Shown: positions 17,571 through 25,826 of the stretch, in pieces
Layout: each line of letters starts with the position of its first letter
Position numbering within the stretch: the first letter of the stretch is position 1
Assembly: GCF_016294135.1 (NCBI RefSeq)
Contig: NZ_JAEDCO010000009.1
Coordinates: forward strand, 1 to 51,387
Source: Methanobrevibacter ruminantium
GTDB lineage: Archaea; Methanobacteriota; Methanobacteria; Methanobacteriales; Methanobacteriaceae
Reading direction: 5' to 3'
DNA: 51,387 nt
Position numbers and translations under genes: made by a program
The notes under the pieces: generated by a model
Told to the model about the DNA's origin: nothing
Databases searched by the model: none
Seen by the model: only the letters and a program-made list of their open reading frames with translations

Positions 17571-17956
17571 ATTTAGTTCGCATAATTGATTAAATCTTTT
17601 TAGATTTAATCTATTTATTTTTTTAAATCATTAAATTTTCATTTTATAATGTTGTTTTAATTTTTTGTCCAATTTTTCATTGATTTTTTAAAACGGTTCG
17701 TAATTTTCAATAGTTTGTTCGTATATGTTAGAAACAAATAGGAAGCTTTAAATAATATATTGTTAATAACAATAGTTATAAGTTTAACCTTAAACGAATG
17801 AATTTAACGAATGAATTTTGTTAATTGTAATGGGATAAATTAAAATTGGAGAAAAAATTAATTTAATTAATGACTATTAATTTAATGATAAGTTAATTAA
17901 AGAATAAATTAATTAAAATGATTATAATGATTAAAATATTGTGTTGAGGTAATACT
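17571..17956 (+). promoter_or_regulatory. nifB upstream region with promoter and tandem repeat
   Basis: No gene seen. It contains, in order: the marker operon terminator; a BRE/TATA pair GGAAGC TTTAAATA (17741-17754), predicting transcription start near 17776-17780; and a perfect 13-base tandem repeat AACGAATGAATTT (17793-17805 and 17806-17818). The leader would be about 180 bases. I looked for a palindromic GGAA-N6-TTCC-type NrpR operator as used for nif genes and found only a half-site in the BRE, so regulation by nitrogen is not shown. Confidence 0.6.
17588..17622 (+). terminator. Strong stem-loop ending the marker operon
   Basis: A perfect 10-base-pair stem, GATTAAATCT (17588-17597) with AGATTTAATC (17602-17611), TTTT loop, followed by TATTTATTTTTTT. 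Good candidate for the end of the mmp transcript. Confidence 0.75.
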
Positions 17957-18847
17957 ATGACTAAAAAAGATTTAACTTGTGGAGGAAGTCATAAAGGTGC
18001 AAAATTTGCACACATTACAAAAGTGCATCCATGCTATAATGAAAAATTGCATGATAAGGTAGGAAGAGTTCACGTACCTATTGCTCCTAAATGTAATATT
18101 GGATGTAATTTCTGTATAAGATCAATTAATACTGAAGAGGATAGGCCGGGAGTTGCAGGTTCCATTATGGATGCAGACGCTGCAGTGGAACATGTATTGA
18201 ATGTAACTGAAGACAGTGCAATCACTGTTGTTGGTGTTGCAGGTCCTGGAGATTCATTAGCTAATGAAGCTACTTTTGAGTTCTTTGAAAAAATTAATGA
18301 AGCAAAGCCTGATTTAATTAAATGTATGAGTACAAATGGTCTTTTGCTTCCTAAGTATGCTGAAAGAATTGCGGAGCTTGGAGTAAATACTGTAACTGTT
18401 ACAGTGAATGCTGTTGATCCTGAAATCCTAAAGGATATCAATGGATTCATTGTCTATGAAGGCAAAGCATACAAAGGACTTGAAGCAGCTGAAATTCTCT
18501 CCAGAAACCAATTGGAAGGAATCAAGAAAATCACTGATCTTGGTGTAGTTGTAAAAGTCAACATTGTTCTTATTCCTGGATTGAATGATGAGCATATTGT
18601 GGAAATCGCTAAAACAGTAAAAGAATGCGGTGCAGACTTAGTGAATGTTCTCCCACTCATTCCATTAAACAAGATGGCTGATTATCCAAGACCTGGATGT
18701 GGAGAGATTGAAAAGGCACGTAGTGATGTTGAAGAGTATCTTCCAGTATTCAGAGCATGCACTCAATGTAGAGCAGACGCTTATGGAATTCCTGGTAAGA
18801 AACACGAAGACCATCACTTAGGAAATGCTCCTCAGTCTCACTTCTAA
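17957..18847 (+). CDS. nifB: NifB-like radical SAM protein (nitrogenase cofactor precursor synthase)
   Basis: A 296-residue radical SAM enzyme. The CX3CX2C site is at Cys46, Cys50 and Cys53 (KCNIGCNFCIRS). HPCY at residues 24-27 and the C-terminal CTQCRADA (Cys268, Cys271) match the extra iron-sulfur cluster ligands of NifB. It has no NifX domain, as in archaeal NifB. NifB fuses two 4Fe-4S clusters and inserts carbide to make the 8Fe-9S-C core. No nif structural genes are in this window; it directly follows the MCR-activation marker block on the same strand, which suggests its product may serve that system. GAGGT precedes the start. Alternative: a NifB paralog with another product, less likely given the retained ligands. 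Confidence 0.85.
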   Translation: MTKKDLTCGGSHKGAKFAHITKVHPCYNEKLHDKVGRVHVPIAPKCNIGCNFCIRSINTEEDRPGVAGSIMDADAAVEHVLNVTEDSAITVVGVAGPGDSLANEATFEFFEKINEAKPDLIKCMSTNGLLLPKYAERIAELGVNTVTVTVNAVDPEILKDINGFIVYEGKAYKGLEAAEILSRNQLEGIKKITDLGVVVKVNIVLIPGLNDEHIVEIAKTVKECGADLVNVLPLIPLNKMADYPRPGCGEIEKARSDVEEYLPVFRACTQCRADAYGIPGKKHEDHHLGNAPQSHF

Positions 18848-18865
18848 GTGATTAAATTTATTTAA

Positions 18866-18900
18866 ATAGGATTTTTTCCTATCTTACTTTTTTTACTTAT
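18866..18900 (+). terminator. Stem-loop and T tracts after nifB
   Basis: ATAGGA (18866-18871) pairs with TCCTAT (18877-18882) across a T5 loop, followed by CTTACTTTTTTT and further T runs to about 18911. Confidence 0.55.
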
Positions 18901-19066
18901 TTTTTTTTTTTACGCATTGCTTTTTTTAGTTTTTTTAACTATTTTTTCTATGAAATTTTTTATAATAATCTATTTATTTTAAAAAGACCAATATTTAATT
19001 GTATTTTAACAATTTTTATTTCATTAATCGATTATTTTTATTATTAATTATTTTCATGTGATTATT

Positions 19067-20026
19067 ATGAGAACTTTAGAATGGGAAGACAATAAATTAA
19101 AGCTTATAGATCAAACAAAATTGCCTGATGAATTGACTTATGTTTATTGCAGCACTTATCAGGAAGTTATAGATGCAATCAAGACAATGGTTGTTCGTGG
19201 AGCTCCTGCAATAGGTGTTTCAGCTGCTTTCGGTATGGCACTTGCCCAAATTGCTGGGGAAGATATGGAAAAGGTTGCTGTAGAGATGAAAAATGCAAGA
19301 CCTACAGCTGTAAATCTTATGTGGGCAGTTGACAGAGTTATGAAAGCGGACAATATGTTGAATGAAGCAATGGCAATGGCTGGAGAAGACATAAACACTA
19401 ACTTAACCATTGGTGAATATGGTGCTGAGCTTATTGATGATGGGGATACGATCTTAACCCACTGTAATGCTGGTGCGCTTGCATGTGTGGACTATGGCAC
19501 TGCATTAGGTGTTTTCCGTTCTGCATTCAATCAAGGAAAGGACATTCAAGTCATCTGTGATGAAACCCGTCCAAGAGGACAAGGCGCAAGTTTAAGCGTT
19601 TGGGAAATGCAACAGGAAGGAATTCCTGTAAAGTTGATTCCAGATGTTGCAAGCGGTTATCTAATGTCAATCGGAAAGATTGATAAGGTAGTAATCGGTG
19701 CAGATAGGGTGGCTTATGACGGCATTGCAAACAAGATTGGTTCATTTATGGTTGCTCTTGCTGCTAAAAGATTTGACATTCCATTTTATATTGCAGCTCC
19801 ATTCAGTACCTTTGATAAGGAGATTTCCATCTTTGATACAGTTATTGAAGAACGTGATCCTAACGAAGTAATCTTCTATGGTGGTGCCAGAATATGTCCT
19901 GAAGGAACTGAAGTAATCAATCCTGCTTTTGATATAGTTCCTAAAGACCTAATCACAGGAATCATTACAGAAAAAGGAGTAATTGATTTAAACAATTTAG
20001 AAAAGGACTTTAAGGATCTTTTTTAA
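19067..20026 (+). CDS. mtnA: S-methyl-5-thioribose-1-phosphate isomerase family
   Basis: A 319-residue aldose-ketose isomerase of the eIF2B-like fold. Visible motifs: MVVRGAPAIGVSAAFG, ILTHCNAGALACVDYGTALG (catalytic Cys), CDETRPRGQGASLS and VIGADRVAYDGIANKIGS (catalytic Asp). In methionine salvage it converts methylthioribose-1-phosphate to the ribulose form; in methanogens lacking the full pathway it may act on 5-deoxyribose-1-phosphate or methylthioribose-1-phosphate from SAM by-products. The frame opens at a GTG (19058), which is part of GTGAT, the binding site for the ATG at 19067. A cupin protein follows 26 bases later and may be co-transcribed. Confidence 0.9.
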   Translation: MRTLEWEDNKLKLIDQTKLPDELTYVYCSTYQEVIDAIKTMVVRGAPAIGVSAAFGMALAQIAGEDMEKVAVEMKNARPTAVNLMWAVDRVMKADNMLNEAMAMAGEDINTNLTIGEYGAELIDDGDTILTHCNAGALACVDYGTALGVFRSAFNQGKDIQVICDETRPRGQGASLSVWEMQQEGIPVKLIPDVASGYLMSIGKIDKVVIGADRVAYDGIANKIGSFMVALAAKRFDIPFYIAAPFSTFDKEISIFDTVIEERDPNEVIFYGGARICPEGTEVINPAFDIVPKDLITGIITEKGVIDLNNLEKDFKDLF

Positions 20027-20052
20027 TATTTTTTCCGATAGGGTGAGGAAAA

Positions 20053-20382
20053 ATGTTAATAGATTTTAATGAACTTAAAGAAATCACAATTCCAAATATG
20101 AATGGTGGGGAAGGGAAGGTAATTGCAAAAATGGATGTGAATGATTGTGGGAGATTTATTCAAACTGTCATTCCACCTAAATCATCAATTGGGCCTCATC
20201 TTCAGGAAACAAATGATGATATAAATCTCATTGTCTCTGGTGAAGGGATTGCAATATGTGATGATTCAGAAGAGATTTTAAAAGCTGGAACTTGTCATGT
20301 TTGTCCAAAGGGATCCACTCATTCCATAATAAATGCGGGTGATGAGGATTTGGTGTTTTATACTGTGGTTCCTCAAAAATAA
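20053..20382 (+). CDS. Cupin domain protein
   Basis: A 109-residue single-domain cupin. The first conserved box appears as PPKSSIGPHLQETNDDINLIVSG (residues about 41-63), with His and acidic residues placed as metal ligands, and the second as CPKGSTHSIINAGDEDLVFY. Such small cupins bind a metal and either isomerise or sense small molecules. GGGTGAGG precedes the start. It follows mtnA by 26 bases; a role linked to sugar-phosphate metabolism is possible but unproven. Confidence 0.85.
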   Translation: MLIDFNELKEITIPNMNGGEGKVIAKMDVNDCGRFIQTVIPPKSSIGPHLQETNDDINLIVSGEGIAICDDSEEILKAGTCHVCPKGSTHSIINAGDEDLVFYTVVPQK

Positions 20383-20438
20383 TATTTTTCTATTTTAATA
20401 ATTTTTTAATAATTTTTTAATTATTTTTTTAATCTATT

Positions 20439-21539
20439 TTAACTATTATTTTCATTTACTTTACAATCAATAGCTACATGCCACATTCCTGGGCTTGATG
20501 ATTTAACTTTACGTGTATTTAGTATTTCAACTTCCTTGTTTTGTTTCTCACAAGCTATTTGTGCTCTTTTTATACCTTGTGAAAATCCATCTGAAAACTC
20601 GTAATAGTGAATGACTCCACCATCCTTGCATAATGAAACAGCCAAATCTAAGAATTCAGGTGCTAACCCTGGAAGATTCATAATAAGTCTATCGAATTTC
20701 TTTCCCTTTAATTCATTTAATGCAACTTCATTTGTATCACCACAAATTGCCGTGATGTGAGCATTAGGCGCCAACTTATTTAGCTTGATATTCTCATTCA
20801 AGTACTTAATCGCATATTCATTGATGTCCACTGCAGTTATGTTCACATTCTTTTCATGAGCGATTACAATTGGAAACGGTCCGATTCCTGCAAACATGTC
20901 AAGAATCTCTTCTCCATCTTGTGTTGCTTCTTGCACCCTTTTCCTTTCAGTAGCAAGTCTTGGTGAGAAATAAACGTTTTTCACATCCAATTTCAATCTA
21001 GTGCCATGTTCTTTATGGATTGTGATAGGAGTGTCCTCTCCAGCGATAAGTTCAAGTTCCCTTACTCTTATAACACCCTTAATTGCACTTTTTTTCATGT
21101 AAACAGTTTTTCGTTTAGTGAATTGGAGGGTTGCTTGACCTATTTCCTTTTTATGGGCTTCAAGATCTTCTGGAATCTCTACAATCACAACATCCCCAAT
21201 GATGTCAAAGGATTTTTTAAGCTCTTCACTTTCCTCTTCACTTAATTTGCCTTTAAGAAGTTCTGTTATGCTTCTTGGAAATCTCTTTACAGTTTCGAGG
21301 TCTTCTTCTTGGCTTAAATCCATAATTTCGATTGTATAATTCTCATTTTGCTTAATGATTTCTTTCTTGCACTCTTCCATAACTTTTGAAAGCAATTCCT
21401 CATCTGTTCCTTCTTTAATGGGAATATGTCCGAAACCATTTTCGACTTTAATCTTATAGTCAAAGTCAATAATTTTATGATTTAGTACAATTTGTCTTGT
21501 CGCCTCTATATTCTGCACTGGAATTTTTAGTGTTAACAT
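20439..21539 (-). CDS. trm5: tRNA (guanine-37-N1)-methyltransferase Trm5 family
   Basis: A 366-residue SAM-dependent methyltransferase. The middle holds GTRLKLDVKNVYFSPRLATERKR and SAM-binding ILDMFAGIGPFPIVIA; the catalytic segment RLIMNLPGLAPEFLDLAV corresponds to the Trm5 NxP motif. It methylates G37 next to the anticodon, preventing frameshifting, and in archaea can feed wyosine-type modification. The N-terminal domain is the family's usual RNA-recognition part. The open frame extends to a TTG at 21611, but family members begin near MLTLKIPVQ, so I use the ATG at 21539. No strong ribosome binding site is visible there. Which of the archaeal Trm5 subtypes it is cannot be settled by eye. 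Confidence 0.85.
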   Translation of the reverse strand: MLTLKIPVQNIEATRQIVLNHKIIDFDYKIKVENGFGHIPIKEGTDEELLSKVMEECKKEIIKQNENYTIEIMDLSQEEDLETVKRFPRSITELLKGKLSEEESEELKKSFDIIGDVVIVEIPEDLEAHKKEIGQATLQFTKRKTVYMKKSAIKGVIRVRELELIAGEDTPITIHKEHGTRLKLDVKNVYFSPRLATERKRVQEATQDGEEILDMFAGIGPFPIVIAHEKNVNITAVDINEYAIKYLNENIKLNKLAPNAHITAICGDTNEVALNELKGKKFDRLIMNLPGLAPEFLDLAVSLCKDGGVIHYYEFSDGFSQGIKRAQIACEKQNKEVEILNTRKVKSSSPGMWHVAIDCKVNENNS

Positions 21540-21894
21540 AATATCTTTTATTAAACTAGTTTTATCATTTATAATTTTCCTATTTGTTGTATAGGCCTTA
21601 AGTTTTATCAATCGTTATTTTGTTTAAATCGATACTTTTTCCGCATCGAATTTTCAATATTTTTTTATTATTTAATTAGTTTATTATTTTAAATTATTTT
21701 TCTCTTTTGAATAAATATTTAATTTTTATTGTTTTTAAGATTATCTTATCTTCAAAATGATTTTTTTGAAAAATCATATATATTGTTCTTTAACATTAAT
21801 TTTATATATATAAAATTTTAGATTATATATTATACAATATTATTTTAGTATTATTTGGAAATATATTGATTAGGATTATCTTTAGGTGATAATT
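21540..21894. other. Divergent promoter region
   Basis: No gene seen. A/T-rich with TATA-like stretches such as TTTTATATATATAAAA near 21800-21815, in position to serve the coiled-coil gene at 21895, and others suitable for Trm5 on the minus strand. The 72 bases nearest 21540 are an open extension of the Trm5 frame with only a TTG start. Confidence 0.5.
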
Positions 21895-22242
21895 ATGGGT
21901 TGTTTTAATGAGACAACTAGTGTGAAGATAAATAAGGAGAAAAAAGACCTTGCCAAATCAAAAGGATTGAAATTGCAGGATCTTTTGGACCATGCCCTTG
22001 ATGAAGCCTTAGGTTTTAGCTATTATCCAATGAGTGAATTAAGGCTTATGGAAATAGATAATGAGATTGAATCTTTGAAGATTCAAAAGGAAAAGGCAAT
22101 GATGGATTGTCAAAAGAAGATTGATATTCTTATCAGTGGCTTAATTGAATTTAAAGAGGAAGAGGCCGCTCAATACGATAGAAAAATTAGACAGTTGGAA
22201 TTGGAAAAGGAATATAATAAACAGATGTTCTATAAGGATTAA
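21895..22242 (+). CDS. Small protein with ribbon-helix-helix-like start and coiled coil
   Basis: A 115-residue protein I cannot name. Residues 6-40 (TTSVKINKEKKDLAKSKG then LKLQDLLDHALDEALGF) resemble a ribbon-helix-helix DNA-binding unit: a short strand followed by two helices. Residues 50-115 are strongly charged and heptad-like (EIDNEIESLKIQKEKAMMD, then EEAAQYDRKIRQLELEKEYN), predicting a coiled coil. A small DNA-binding regulator is a reasonable guess. The frame opens at GTG 21886, which is part of the GGTGAT site for the ATG at 21895. The aldo/keto reductase follows after 35 bases, so it might control or be co-made with it. Confidence 0.7.
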   Translation: MGCFNETTSVKINKEKKDLAKSKGLKLQDLLDHALDEALGFSYYPMSELRLMEIDNEIESLKIQKEKAMMDCQKKIDILISGLIEFKEEEAAQYDRKIRQLELEKEYNKQMFYKD

Positions 22243-22277
22243 GACTTATTAAAATTTTAATGGTTTAGGAGATTAAT

Positions 22278-23435
22278 ATGAAGAATATGGGATTTGGAAT
22301 GATGAGATTGCCACAACTTGATGAAAATGATTTCTCAAGTGTAGATTTTGAACAAGTTAAGAAGATGGCAGATGTTTATATGGAAAACGGCTTCAATTAC
22401 TTTGATACCGCTTATGCTTATCATGATGGAGCAAGTGAAGTTGCTTTAAGAAAAGCGGTCGTAGAACGTTATCCAAGGGACTCATTTGTAATTGCAGATA
22501 AGATGCCAACTTTCTTAATCACTGAAGAGTCTCAAGTGGAACCAATCTTCAAGGAACAATTGGAACGTTGCGGTGTAGATTACTTTGATTATTATATGAT
22601 TCATAATGTAAGCAGCTTTTCTGAAGCAGGATGGAAATATGTAGATACCTTTGGTTTCTGTAAAAAGATGAAAGATGAAGGTAAAATCAAGAAGTTAGGT
22701 CTTTCCACTCATGCAAATGCAGAATTCCTGGACAATATATTGAAGGAACATCCTGAAATGGAATTTGTCCAATTGCAAATCAATTATCTTGACTGGGAAA
22801 ATGATGGGGTAGAATCAAGAAAATGTGTTGAAGTTGCTCATAAGTATGGTTTGCCTATTATTGTTATGGAACCATTGAAAGGAGGATTCTTGGCAGATCT
22901 TCCTGAAGAAGCGGAGAAAAAATTGAAAGAGTATAATCCTGATGAATCTCCAGTATCTTGGGCATTGCGTTATGTAGCAGGAATCGATGGTGTGTTCATG
23001 GTATTGTCTGGTGCAAGCAGCTTGGAGCAAATGGAAGAAAACCTAGGTTTCATGGATGACTACAATCCACTTAATGAGGAAGAGCATAAGATCATTGAGG
23101 ACGTAACTGAAATTATTAACAGTAATATTGCAATCCCTTGCACTAAGTGTAATTACTGCATTAGTTCATGTCCTTCAAATATCATGATTCCTAAATTGTT
23201 TGACTTGTATAACAACGAGAAGATTCAAGGTTTAAAGGTTGGTGAATTCACTGCAGTTGGAAATGCATATAGAAACTATTCATTTTTGGATGGGGTGGGA
23301 ATTGCTTCTGACTGTACTGGCTGTGAAGCATGCATGAAGGAATGTCCTCAGCAACTTGATATTGCAAGCTTAATGCCCGAAGTTGCTAAAACCTTTGAAA
23401 CAGAGGTTTATGGATTCACTAAGGATGATAATTAA
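22278..23435 (+). CDS. Aldo/keto reductase with C-terminal 4Fe-4S ferredoxin domain
   Basis: A 385-residue protein. Residues 1-275 form an aldo/keto reductase TIM barrel (FGMMRLPQLDEN at the start, FNYFDTAYAYHDG holding the catalytic Asp and Tyr, KLGLSTHANAEF). The C-terminus has two cysteine clusters: IPCTKCNYCISSCPSNI and CTGCEACMKECPQQLDI, a ferredoxin-like arrangement for two 4Fe-4S clusters. Such fusions are common in methanogens and anaerobic bacteria and reduce or oxidise unknown carbonyl substrates with electrons passed via iron-sulfur centres. AGGAG precedes the ATG. The next gene, a flavodoxin-fold redox protein, lies 98 bases downstream and may be an electron partner. Confidence 0.9.
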   Translation: MKNMGFGMMRLPQLDENDFSSVDFEQVKKMADVYMENGFNYFDTAYAYHDGASEVALRKAVVERYPRDSFVIADKMPTFLITEESQVEPIFKEQLERCGVDYFDYYMIHNVSSFSEAGWKYVDTFGFCKKMKDEGKIKKLGLSTHANAEFLDNILKEHPEMEFVQLQINYLDWENDGVESRKCVEVAHKYGLPIIVMEPLKGGFLADLPEEAEKKLKEYNPDESPVSWALRYVAGIDGVFMVLSGASSLEQMEENLGFMDDYNPLNEEEHKIIEDVTEIINSNIAIPCTKCNYCISSCPSNIMIPKLFDLYNNEKIQGLKVGEFTAVGNAYRNYSFLDGVGIASDCTGCEACMKECPQQLDIASLMPEVAKTFETEVYGFTKDDN

Positions 23436-23533
23436 CCTTTTAAATTAATTTTTCCTTTTTTATTTTTATTCATTTAACAGTTATTCATTCTTATTTTTTT
23501 TTAATATAATGTTTTTTAATTTGGGGTTTTATA

Positions 23534-24070
23534 ATGGAAATTTTAATGATTACAGGAAGTCCGCATAGAGATGGCACTTCAAATGTTTTAGCATGTGAAT
23601 TTATTAGGGGTGCAGAGGAAGCAGGACATAATGTTTATAGATTTGACTCTGCTTTTGAAGATGTATCTCCATGCAGAGGATGTGATTCCTGCAGAGTTCA
23701 TGGTGGAAAATGTGTTTATTCAGATTCTATGGATAATATTTATGATAAGATCATGTCTTCAGATATGATCGTTTTTGTTAGTCCATTGTATTATTTCGGT
23801 CTTTCAGCTCAAATAAAAGCGGTTATAGATAGATTTTATTCAATCAATTATGAAATCATGGGGGCTGGCAAGAAGTCTGCATTGCTTGCAACTGCAACTG
23901 ATGGGAATGATTGGACCATGTCTGCACTTGAATTGAATTATGATAATATAGTTCGCTATTTGGGTTTTGAAGATTGCGGTAAAATATTGGCTACTTTCTG
24001 TTATTTAAAGCCAGATGTCATTAATTCAAACTATCCTAATATGGCTTATGAATTAGGCAAATCCCTTTAA
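23534..24070 (+). CDS. Flavodoxin-fold FMN reductase / iron-sulfur flavoprotein-like
   Basis: A 178-residue NADPH-dependent FMN reductase-type protein. MEILMITGSPHRDGTSNVLA is the FMN phosphate loop, and VFVSPLYYFGLSAQIKAVID the second flavin-contact region. The cysteine pattern CRGCDSCRVHGGKC (CX2CX2CX6C) resembles the compact cluster site of iron-sulfur flavoproteins (Isf), although many flavodoxin-like proteins keep similar cysteines without a cluster. It would pass electrons between ferredoxin and a reductant or act on oxidants. GGGG lies upstream of the ATG. It follows the aldo/keto reductase on the same strand. Confidence 0.85.
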   Translation: MEILMITGSPHRDGTSNVLACEFIRGAEEAGHNVYRFDSAFEDVSPCRGCDSCRVHGGKCVYSDSMDNIYDKIMSSDMIVFVSPLYYFGLSAQIKAVIDRFYSINYEIMGAGKKSALLATATDGNDWTMSALELNYDNIVRYLGFEDCGKILATFCYLKPDVINSNYPNMAYELGKSL

Positions 24071-24122
24071 TATTTATTATTTTTTTAGTTAGGCAAATAG
24101 TTCTATATTATACGAATTTTCG

Positions 24123-24136
24123 CGAAACTTTAAATA
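24123..24136 (+). promoter_or_regulatory. Strong BRE/TATA promoter for the candidate RNA
   Basis: CGAAAC (BRE) followed by TTTAAATA (24129-24136) is a near-ideal archaeal promoter. Transcription is expected about 24-27 bases further, near 24157-24160, which is exactly where the first hairpin of the candidate RNA starts. Confidence 0.65.
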
Positions 24137-24156
24137 TAAGTTATGTATAAAATATT

Positions 24157-24288
24157 ATTAGCTGTTTATAAAACAGCTACGCTTTTTTTTTAAAATAAAG
24201 TGGTGATGTATGGTGTAAAAAGGGTTGCTTTTTAACGTGAAGAGCAGGTTTATGGTGGGCCTGTGTTATTAAGCGCCCTTTTTTTATT
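24157..24288 (+). ncRNA. Candidate structured non-coding RNA
   Basis: About 130 bases with no credible gene but clear RNA structure. First hairpin: AGCTGTTT (24160-24167) with AAACAGCT (24171-24178). Then a nine-T run. The second element is relatively GC-rich: AAAGGG(T)TGCTT near 24219-24230 pairs with AAGCGCCCTTT near 24271-24281; after a TT/TT internal loop TAAC pairs with GTTA; and an inner hairpin pairs GCAGG with CCTGT. A T tract ends it. A canonical promoter sits at the right distance upstream. I do not recognise the family: it is not tRNA, 5S, RNase P or SRP RNA by size and sequence, and no proper C/D boxes or ACA box were found. Confidence 0.55.
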
Positions 24289-24379
24289 AATCTATTTTTA
24301 CTTTTTATTTAAAATTTAACCTTTTTTCGTTATTTTGTTGTAATTAGATTGATTTTATTAATATTATTTAAGTGATTTT

Positions 24380-25177
24380 ATGTTTTATTTGGTTGGTTTA
24401 GGATTATTCGATGAAAAGGACATATCTTTAAAAGGTTTGGAAGCATTAAAAAAAGTGGATAAGGTTTATGCTGAGTTTTTCACTTCACGCTTATTCGGCT
24501 CTAATTTTGAAAAGATTGAATCAATTATTGGAAAGGAGATTATTGTTCTTGACAGAACTCAGGTGGAAGAAGAGTCAATCTTTTTAAGGGAAGCTAAAGA
24601 TAAGGATGTTGCATTGATTACTGGTGGAGACCCTTTAATAGCTACAACACATTCTGATTTTCTAGTGGAATGTGCAAGAAATGATATTGATTTTGAAGTC
24701 ATTCACGGATCAAGCATTTTATCTTCAGCACCAGCTATTTCAGGCCTTCAAGCATATAAGTTCGGTAAGGTCACTACCATTCCATTCCCTGATTTGGAGT
24801 ATAATTATTTCCCTAAATCCCCGTATATATCTATTGAAGAGAACTTAAAGATGGATATGCATACCTTGGTCCTATTGGATATTCAAGCACATAATGATAA
24901 GTACATGACTGTAAATGAAGGGTTGGAAAATCTAATGGCCATTAAGGATAACCTTGACCATGAAGGACTTGTTAATGAGGAAACTCTAGCTATTGGTATT
25001 GCAAGAGTGGGATCTAAGGATAATCTTGTAAAGGCAGGATATGTTAAAGACCTAATTGATTTTGATTTTGGAGGTCCTCTTCATTGCATTGTAATTCCTT
25101 CCAAATTGCATATTGTTGAAGCCGAATATTTGGTGGAAGTTGCTGGGGCTCCTAAAGAAATCCTGGAGGATATCTGA
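24380..25177 (+). CDS. dphB: Diphthine synthase
   Basis: A 265-residue SAM-dependent methyltransferase of the tetrapyrrole methylase fold. FYLVGLGLFDEKDISLKGLEA at the start, LDRTQVEEESIFLREA, ALITGGDPLIATTHSD, and VIHGSSILSSAPAISGLQAYKFGK are typical of archaeal/eukaryal DphB (Dph5). It methylates the modified histidine of elongation factor 2 on the way to diphthamide. The length agrees with the family. GTGAT four bases before the ATG supports the start. It stands alone, after the candidate RNA and before a long gene-poor stretch. Confidence 0.93.
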   Translation: MFYLVGLGLFDEKDISLKGLEALKKVDKVYAEFFTSRLFGSNFEKIESIIGKEIIVLDRTQVEEESIFLREAKDKDVALITGGDPLIATTHSDFLVECARNDIDFEVIHGSSILSSAPAISGLQAYKFGKVTTIPFPDLEYNYFPKSPYISIEENLKMDMHTLVLLDIQAHNDKYMTVNEGLENLMAIKDNLDHEGLVNEETLAIGIARVGSKDNLVKAGYVKDLIDFDFGGPLHCIVIPSKLHIVEAEYLVEVAGAPKEILEDI

Positions 25178-25315
25178 TTAATATGCTATTTTGCTTTAAA
25201 TTTATCTTTTTTTAAAAATAGCAGTTGATCAGATAAATTGTAAAATTTATAAAAATAGCAATTGGTTAATAATCTTGTAAAAATTATAAAAATAATTAAA
25301 TTAGAAAAAAATTGG

Positions 25316-25417
25316 AAAGAACATAGTAGTTAGTTTGTTAGTTTCTAATCTTTTAAATAATTTTTAAAATTTATTTTAAAATATAAATCATAAAAATTCC
25401 GTTTTACTATGTTCTTT
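25316..25417. repeat. 13-base inverted repeat pair
   Basis: AAAGAACATAGTA at 25316-25328 and TACTATGTTCTTT at 25405-25417 are perfect complements separated by 76 A/T-rich bases. No target duplication or coding content was seen between them, so it is either an RNA stem or the remains of a short mobile element. Confidence 0.6.
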
Positions 25418-25672
25418 TAATGAAAATTACTATAAATAATTTTATAATATTTTTCATTTCCCCAATGGATGTTAATCCTATACTTATTTTTATTTTTTTA
25501 ATTAATAAATATTTTCATATTTTAGAACTATTTTTTATATAACTAATTATTAAAAATAATTAGTTTTTTATAAAAATATTAAAGTTTTCTTTAATATATT
25601 AGAAATATGATAATTAATTGTATTGCAAAACTTTTTTATAAATTTGGTTATGTTTAAAAAAAGAAATTTAAA

Positions 25673-25826
25673 ATAAGAGGATATTTTTTATCATCTTTAA
25701 AAAATTAATAAGTACTTTTATAGTATTTAGGTAATTTGTATAAGAAATTGCACTTATGCAATATCAAGTTTTAAGGTAATTTATATAGGACTTTTTTATT
25801 AAGACAATAGTCAAATATCCTCTTAT
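25673..25826. repeat. 14-base inverted repeat pair
   Basis: ATAAGAGGATATTT at 25673-25686 and AAATATCCTCTTAT at 25813-25826 are perfect complements separated by 126 bases. The interior has two similar stretches beginning GGTAATTTGTATAAG (about 25730) and GGTAATTTATATAGG (about 25776). Confidence 0.6.

Noticed and set aside
17700..17956. NrpR-type nitrogen operator before nifB
   Set aside because: Only one GGAA half is present; no matching TTCC at the required spacing.
18070..18450. A 126-codon minus-strand frame opposite nifB
   Set aside because: Composition (Ser/Thr/Ala/Pro-rich) is typical of an antisense shadow, and nifB motifs on the other strand are clear.
24157..24288. C/D box or H/ACA guide RNA
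   Set aside because: There is a TGATG stretch but no CTGA box D, and no ACA at the right distance after the hairpin.
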